Shown here: one piece after another, positions 42,839-50,000 of the stretch
Layout: each line of letters begins with the position of its first letter
How positions within the stretch are numbered: the first letter of the stretch is position 1
Origin: Glandiceps talaboti
Taxonomy: Eukaryota > Hemichordata > Enteropneusta > Spengelidae
Assembly (NCBI RefSeq): GCF_964340395.1
Contig: NC_135554.1
Location: forward strand, 26,553,092 to 26,603,091
Reading direction: 5' to 3'
Length of the DNA: 50,000 nt
Made by a program: the position numbers and the translations under genes
The notes under the pieces: model-generated
Told to the model about the DNA's origin: nothing
Seen by the model: the letters and a program-made list of their open reading frames with translations, nothing else
Databases searched by the model: none

Positions 42839-43281
42839 GTTTAATCAGTTGAAACTATAATCACATACGATAATGTAATAAATGTGATTATAATGTGGTT
42901 TCACTTGCTCCAAAGTTGTTTGCAAACTTGTTGCAACGTTTTAATCACAGAAACTGACTTGGTAGGAGTGGCACACTTTACCCCGTGACCTGTCAACAAT
43001 TATGTACACACAGCTAATGTACATACACCATTTAGACAACAGGCACTGATAAAGCTTGAAAGCTGAAAGCAGCTGTCATAGGTTGTCATACGCGATATAA
43101 TAGTCAAGTGATTTAGGTCCACATAGGAGGGGAAGTCGTGACACGGTTGGTTTAACTAAAACAAATTCAACAAGACACGTTAGTGTGACGATAAACTAAA
43201 TTTGACACAGTTGGTCAACATAGTACATACACTCATTAGAAACTGAGGTGCTCATATGCTCGACTAAAAGTAACATCGAAG

Positions 43282-43296
43282 ATGGCGTCCAAAACA
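43282..43296 (+). CDS. Candidate 15-nt first coding exon of ABCC5-like copy 2
   Basis: GAAGATGGCGTCCAAAACA followed by GTGAGT. The ATG has G at +4, and the donor is near consensus. Joined to the acceptor at 44277 it reads MASKT then AN before the ATG at 44283, in frame. AAGATGGCG also resembles a YY1-type start-site motif, so it could equally be a non-coding first exon or promoter. The homologous left-arm position is occupied by the LINE region. Confidence 0.25.
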
Positions 43297-43618
43297 GTGA
43301 GTCTGCTTCTGAATGCTCGCTTCCTGGCATTTGCATTGGCGCGGCTAGAGTAGAGAATGTGCACTAAACCATGCTAACATTGTTTTGTGTTGGCAGAAAT
43401 CGCACGTAGTCATGGTCTTAAAAATTAAATTGTAAGGTATGTCATTAAAATGGTAGCAAGACTCTGCAAGTAGATTTTACAGGCTGTTGAATATAATAAG
43501 ACTATATTCTTTGTTGTCATTTTGTCAAAAAGACAAAAAATGGGGATCTCAGAAATCATGAATAAAATCACGTATTATGTCATAAATTGATCAATCATGT
43601 AACTATAGAAAGGTAGAA

Positions 43619-43797
<179 letters not shown>

Positions 43798-44282
43798 CTC
43801 GGTGAGTATCAATCTGCTAAGACAGTGCTCTATACCGCAGTGGCAGAGCGTAATGATAGCGTAATATATATATAGCTTGTTTGTTTGTTTGCTTATAACA
43901 ACGACGTACCTATAATATATGCATAGCTACCTATAATGTGACATTTAAATCGAAAAGCACTACATGCACGTTTGAGATAGAATGCACCTAAGAGATCAAA
44001 TTTCCTGATAATCAAAGTTTTTCAAATCTCTTCAAGCTCTGTCATACGACAGGTTGTTCTTGGTCCTTTCGAAATATTAAAATTAGGGTTCATATCATCA
44101 TCTTCTTTTCAAGGAAGCAGTAGTCGGTAACACCTCACTTTTTTCATTGGTTTTAACTCTCATTCATTCTAAACAAAGTATAATTTAAAACAAATGGCTA
44201 TGTCTAAACATTTTTCTAAGTGCATACTACATCATTTTATGTGCAAATATCCCAATTTTAATGCATTTGTGTTTAGGCAAAT

Positions 44283-45225
44283 ATGGCTGACATGGCTACA
44301 AATACGAATAAAACGTCATCCAGTGATGGAGATATCATTGATCAAAATGATTCTACGCCTCGTCCTGAAGAAATTGAATATTCTGGAGCAGGAGCTAGAA
44401 CATATTCTTATGCTGAGGCACTTCAATGTCATGACTTTGATTTATCAACATCACCACAAGGAGGTGGCATTCATTTTGGGCTGCCAGGAAAAAGTGATTC
44501 CAAGGTTAATACAGAAAATACAAGGTAAGCGAACCCTCGAAGTGAGTAATAAGGGAGGGCCACTTTTTAGCACAACGGACTAAGGGGAGGGTCACATTTC
44601 GATGCCACAGACCGGGCTTGATTTCTCCCGGCCGCCTCTCCGCCCTTATAATTACAGAAGGCTCCCGTTACGAAGAATACACATACTCATAATCTCGCCA
44701 GGGCCCTTTTGTCATTAGCACAACTGATCTGATAAGTTTCAGTAGTGCTTTAGTCGAGTTAATCCGTGATTTTTTAAGTTTGCGTCCTTTCTTGTTAAAT
44801 ATAACTTGTTGTCTGTTTTCTGTGATGGGCCATATTGTTTCGTATCTGTGGAGTAAACTTTGGTCACTATTTTTAAAACTGCTCGGAAATATCATGCTCA
44901 GATGTTTAGAAAGTTAACTGGTTTTAATTACTCAATTGTACTAAGTAATAGTTTAATGTTTGTCAGTTTATCTATTTGTACTTAAGTGTTGAGGAAAAAG
45001 ACTGACTGTATTTATCGTGTTATCCTATGTTTTCAATTGTTGTGTCAAATATGATTTTGTCTCAGAGTGCGTTGTGGAATGTTTGGTGTAAGAGGATTTT
45101 TTAAGTTTATCTATTCTATATATTATTCTTTTCCCTTCTTATATTTAATTCTGTATATGAATATTTTTTGTCGGAAATATACTTCAATAATAAATAATAA
45201 TATAGGCATGGTTAGGTGTCCGTCC

Positions 45226-45291
<66 letters not shown>

Positions 45292-45298
45292 GTGTGTT

Positions 45299-45349
<51 letters not shown>

Positions 45350-48300
45350 ACGAACGACGTAAACTCAAAAATTGTCAGACGGATTGCCTTGGTATTTAGT
45401 GGAGACCTTACTTTTGGTGTCTAGTTGGGATCTTGTTCAAAGCAAACTGATCGTATGACAGGTAGGAGATTGGGGTAAATAAATGTCATTTTTGGTATTA
45501 AAAAACCCCTAAAAAAAACACCTTAATCTCAATAACTACTTAGGGGTGTGTAGATTAAGATTTGTTCATGACATGATGATTCCATCGGTAATATGCAAAT
45601 TTGTTTAAATGTCTTCAATTCCAAAACTACTGAGCAGATTGGGCTGAAATCGAATGGGGATGCATCTGGGGTGTATACATGAGGAAATTGTAAGCATATA
45701 ATGATCTCATCAGCGAGATGCAAATTAGGTGTATAGATGTGAATTTTGGACAAAACCTTATGTCTCAATAAGTACTTGGTCAGTGAAACTGAAATTTGGT
45801 GAGATGTTTCTAGAAGTGTTATTGTGCAGATTGTGTTCAAAACATGTTCAAACCATGACCACGCCCTTAGCAACAACCAAATGCCATTATATTTTGCTAA
45901 AAATAACAACAACATCTGGTAGGCAAGTAAAAAAATGTATGTAAATATATCTCTAGCAACAGTGACCATGCCCCTAGCAACAATCAAACAGAGATGTATT
46001 TCAGAAAGATAACAACAGGGAGTCTTAGGCAAGTGAACAAACATTCAATAAGAGTATGAAAAATATGCTTAGCAACAAGACCATGCCCATAGCAACAGCC
46101 AAATGATCGCATATATTGCAAAGGTAACAGGACTTAATGGACAAATGACTAAACATTAAAAAAATGTATGTAAATACACCTAGCAACAAGACCATGCCCA
46201 TAACAACAGGCATATGATGATGTGTATTGTAAAGATAACATCAGAGATTCATAGGCAAGTGAACGAACATTCAAAAATGTATGCAAATATGTCTTGCAAC
46301 ATGACTATACCCATAGTAACAGCCAATGGTCGTGTATATTGCAAATATATCATTAGGGCTGGATAGGCAACTGGTTAATCATTCAGCAAATGAACACCTA
46401 TACCTAGCATGGATCAGCATGTGGATAAACATTTTTAAAAGCCGTACAGTTGTGCTACACGCCATTGGCACCATTTTCTTTTACACCTTTTCACAGTAAA
46501 AATGAAAATCTACCGATCGGAAGTGTCGGCATCCTTTCATATGTTTTCTTGACCTGGTTAACTCCTCTGGTGAAGAAAGCTTACAAGCAAGGGTTGAAAA
46601 TGGATAACCTGTGGAAATGTGCAAAGAATGAGTCAGCAGAATACACATCTACAAGGTCAGTGAATGAATGAATGAATGAATGAATGAATGAATGAATGAA
46701 TGAATGAATGAATGATATTAATTAGTAGAAAGGATTGGAAGTTAGAATATTATACCATGGAAAGGACAAAAATCATTTGGTAATTTTGGATGGGCATATA
46801 CCCACCAGTGCACATACATAATTGCACCATATATGCATACCTTGGTGTTAGAGTCATAAAATAAATCACATCGGCATTTTTACCTTCCATAAGGAAGGTT
46901 TTATTTTAGGGATGAAAAGTGTGTGTGTGTGTGTGTGTGTGTGTGTCACCATTTTCTAAAAAACGACTGATTCACTTCAAATGAAATATGGTGCACGTTT
47001 TCTGTAGGGTAGTGGCAATATCTGATTAGGTTTTAGTAAACAATCCATGAATATTAATGAGCACTTTATGTAATTAATTGTTTTCGGTAATTAGGCTATA
47101 TCTTAAGAATGTACTCTTCAAATTCAATATAATTTGGTACATACATTTGTGATAACAAAGCGCATCTGTCCTGAAAATATTATTGATGTAGATTTTAATT
47201 CTAATAAGTTTTTTGCATACTTTCGGTAATCAGATCTGTAGGCCACAAAAAAGAAAAGAATTGCTTCTGGTCAGGACATGATGTCTAAAGTGGTGTGAAA
47301 AATCACAGATGTAGAGCTACATTTCTTGCATAAATCATGAAAATGTTAGTTGCGTTAATTTGACAGCATCACGTCACGTCACATATGTGTAATTCTACTA
47401 ATACTATTCTGTTGTATTCATCATGCTGTGCGGTAAGTTCTGTTTATTTTCAGATTCGTATTAAGACTAGAAAGCTCCGTTTTATGCAGCTTCCTACTTT
47501 CTTTTCCAAGTTCAGAATTTTAATGTAATATTCAGATTTGATATAGATACAGTGAATCCATCAAAATAATGAACACTTTAAACAAAAGTTCATTATCTTC
47601 AAATGATACCAATAAACAATCCTAACATTTGTGCTGTATGCATGGGTAAATGTATGTCTGTATGTGTATCTCTGCAAATTTGAATAATTTTATTTCAATA
47701 ACCATTACACCTGTTCCAATACATACTTAGATTGATATCACAAGTCCTTTCAGATTTCGTATTGTTTGGCACACCTTTTTGCCAAATGAGGGGTACATCG
47801 TGTACTATAGCCAATGTTTGTGCATTCCAGCAATTATTATATATGTGTAGGAAAAAAACTCAAGACTGCCCTTACGGAAGACATTCAGTTTAAGTCTGGT
47901 TAGTCGTAGAGGATGTTGCACTGATAAGAGAGATGAAGTGTGCAAACTTCTTTTGATGTGTATCTAATAGCTATCGAGTCAGAAATAGCATTTAAATGCC
48001 ACAGTGTTTGACCTTTCTATTTTACTTCTAGAATGGACCAGCTGTGGAAGAAAGAGCTTCAGAAGAATGGAAAAGAAAAAGCCTCTATGGTGACTGTGTT
48101 TGCAAAATTTTCCAAAACTCAACTGTTTCTTTCTATAATGGGTCTTCTCTGCTATGATGTTTTCTATGTGATAAGTACAGTAAGTACCTTGACCTACAAT
48201 GAAATTATCAAAATCAAACAAGTTTTTTCATAGTGCTGACACTTTGTAATTTCAATTTCCTACTCAGCCTTATCTATTGTTATCTATTTCCTCAGATCAA

Positions 48301-49458
48301 GTCTTGACTATATAATACCACTTAAACTTCTTACATATATACTTCAACATTTAAATAAAGTAAATTTGAAGATTAGTATGTGAAACTCGTACACAATACT
48401 GTATTCTTTGTTTTCAGGTGATAATGCATGCTTTATTGGTATACGTTCAGGGTGAAGAGTATAACTTGCCATATGAATTATGGTTATGTTTTGCATTATT
48501 AACGTCACAGGCGATCACAGCTGTAGCAGCCAGTACGTTTTGGATGACAGGAGTTACATATGGTATAAGAGTTCGAAGTGGAATGATAGCCCTAATTTAC
48601 AAAAAGATTCTCAGACTTCGAAATGTACAAGACAAGACAGTTGGGGAGGTACGTACATTCTAAATGTCGAGAAACATTGTTAACTTGTAAAGACATTTTT
48701 AAGGAAGCTGAACTCAATATAGTTCAGCAGTGCTGTAGGCATGGAGATTGGCATGGTTTCTCGTTGAGGATCTCGATCAACACATATTGACATAATTACT
48801 CCCTGCAAGCATATAAATATGCTGAACCTCATTTTTGCGGAGATGCCATTTTCAGGTAATTGATTGTGGTTGATCAGCAACATCACTAGTACTTTCATGA
48901 ATGAAAGTAACAACGTGTCCCAACAAATTTTCTTGTACAGTACTAGGACTAGTTAATAGCAACAAAAACACAGATTTTCGAAATTCGTTTGCATTTTTTC
49001 GTTTCACTTGCACAACATTCCTGTCTGTACTGTCACTCTTCACTCTTTGGTGAAGTACACGGATATCAGAAATCGATACAGGACAATATAACTCCAAGGG
49101 GCTCGCCGTCACATTACGGCATGAAATAAACCTAAAAGGAATATTCTTCCAGTCAGTATTAGATCAATAATTATGGTCAAAATAAAATAATATATCATCT
49201 ATCACAAATCACAACATCGCATTTGTGAAGTTTCATGTGAAGGGAGATGAAGTCATGTTGTAAACGAGGGAATTTCGCTTTGTCAGTTTATATGACATAC
49301 TGAGAGTCCTTAGCAACTAAGACTACAGCCGTTACACCAGTAAAATGAGTGCCCATAACATTTGTAATCAAATGAATCTACATTCAAAACATTGACCCGA
49401 ATATGCCTTGCATAGACCATACCAATGTTACGGATTTTGTACGGCTAGTATTGTATTG

Positions 49459-49555
<97 letters not shown>

Positions 49556-50000
49556 TATACATATATATTTACTTTGTTTGCTGGTTTCTTTATTTTATTT
49601 GTTACACAGATCCATAGCTCCCTGTTTTTGCACTACTTTAGGAATGGAATTTCCTTTCCTTTTCCAAGCAGATGCAGTTTTATTTTAGACTTGGTTTGAG
49701 CCTTTTGATCTACAATACTAACACTTGATCGTAGGTCACTTTTTTGCAATGCAAGTCAACTGCATGATGTTGGCTGGTGTAGTACAATCACAGCTTGGCT
49801 TTATACTGTATAGTATCTATTCAAGGAGACTGACAAGGTGATGAAGTCCAGAATTCAATTTTAATTACTCTATTTTCTTTTCAGATCGTTAACCTGTCGA
49901 CAAATGATAGTATGCGCCTCTTTGACGCTTGTAGGTTGGTTACTTTCCTTGTTGGTGGATTTGTCTTGACGCTTCTTTGTATTTGTTGTGCTACTTATAT
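44283..50000 (+). CDS. ABCC5-like: ABCC5/MRP5-like ABC transporter, copy 2 (5' part, truncated by window end)
   Basis: Exons at 44283-44524, 46497-46655, 48032-48179, 48418-48648 and 49885-50000 (continuing). All boundaries are AG/GT, exon lengths equal those of copy 1, and the frame is open throughout. It begins [16 protein letters not shown] and includes [38 protein letters not shown] and [18 protein letters not shown]. These are the N-terminus and the first part of TMD1; no NBD is in view. Compared with copy 1 there are 32 nucleotide differences in 896 coding bp, 23 changing amino acids; exon 1 has nine of them. The ATG exon starts at acceptor GTGTTTAG (44276). Nothing seen here is a disabling mutation, but function of the full copy is unknown. 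Confidence 0.9.
45215..46350 (+). mobile_element. Family B element, right arm copy
   Basis: Reverse-complement partner of 33.24-34.36 kb: (TGTC)n at about 45222-45290 extended by (TG)n to 45347, tail, then about four to five ~113-bp units with CATAGCAACAGCCAAATGAT near 46086. Lies between exons 1 and 2 of copy 2. Confidence 0.6.
46664..46713. repeat. (TGAA)n microsatellite
   Basis: About 12 TGAA units immediately after the exon 2 donor of copy 2; the left arm has only two to three units at the same place. Confidence 0.95.
46880..47900 (+). mobile_element. Family A element(s), right arm
   Basis: Hairpin word ACCTTCCATAAGGAAGGT at about 46883, (GT)n at 46920-46947, and a single ~145-bp unit with GGTAATTAGGCTATATCTTA near 47085. 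A related end-like stretch GCCCTTACGGAAGACATTCA lies near 47869. Partner of 31.75-32.76 kb. Confidence 0.5.
49460..49570. repeat. (AT)n microsatellite, right arm
   Basis: About 100 bp of AT; counterpart of 30033-30206 in the left arm. Confidence 0.97.

Noticed and set aside
44194-44583. 129-codon forward frame overlapping the start of copy 2
   Set aside because: A different frame over the same DNA as exon 1; the [10 protein letters not shown] frame is the one conserved in copy 1 and with matching splice phase.
45529-46044. 171-codon reverse frame
   Set aside because: Lies within the family B element; low-complexity repeated peptide without domain features, and not maintained in the left-arm copy.

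Overview
This is an AT-rich stretch of a metazoan nuclear genome: intron-rich genes with GT-AG introns, long (AT)n, (AC)n and (GACA)n microsatellites, minisatellites, decayed LINEs and short non-autonomous transposons. The two protein families present are pan-animal. Repeat style, including short elements with internal tandem repeats and frequent TGACCTTGA-type words, suggests a marine invertebrate (for example a hemichordate or a lophotrochozoan), but the species cannot be fixed from the sequence.

Layout. (1) 1-8.2 kb, + strand: the last six coding exons of the AMP-activated protein kinase catalytic alpha subunit, ending in the near-invariant C-terminus. One intron is almost filled by two minisatellites (41-bp and 58-bp units). 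(2) 8.2-12.4 kb: intergenic region between convergent genes, including an array of a ~145-bp repeat. (3) 12.4-35.3 kb, - strand: a complete ABCC5/MRP5-like ABC transporter. I resolved 24 coding exons whose splice phases all agree and which sum to 4308 nt (1435 aa plus stop), the length expected for MRP5. (4) 35.7-38.0 kb: a broken L1/Tx1-like LINE. (5) 38.6-41.6 kb: a single-copy spacer with more CpG than its surroundings and a terminal-inverted-repeat element. (6) 41.6-50 kb, + strand: an inverted copy of the 5' part of the same transporter locus. Exons 1-4 and part of exon 5 have identical exon lengths and splice positions; the copy runs off the window end.

The main structure is therefore a large head-to-head inverted duplication of an ABCC5-like gene around a ~2.9-kb spacer that may hold the promoters of both copies. 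In the shared coding part I counted 32 nucleotide differences in 896 bp, 23 of them amino-acid changing. This suggests relaxed or diversifying selection after duplication, although allelic or assembly explanations are not excluded. The arms differ by later insertions: the LINE is only in the left arm, and a ~440-bp MITE-like element and a 270-bp palindrome are only in the right arm.

AMPK is a cytosolic energy-sensing kinase and ABCC5-type proteins are membrane exporters. Their adjacency here is convergent and gives no evidence of a functional link. I found no tRNA, rRNA, CRISPR or prokaryotic-type system.
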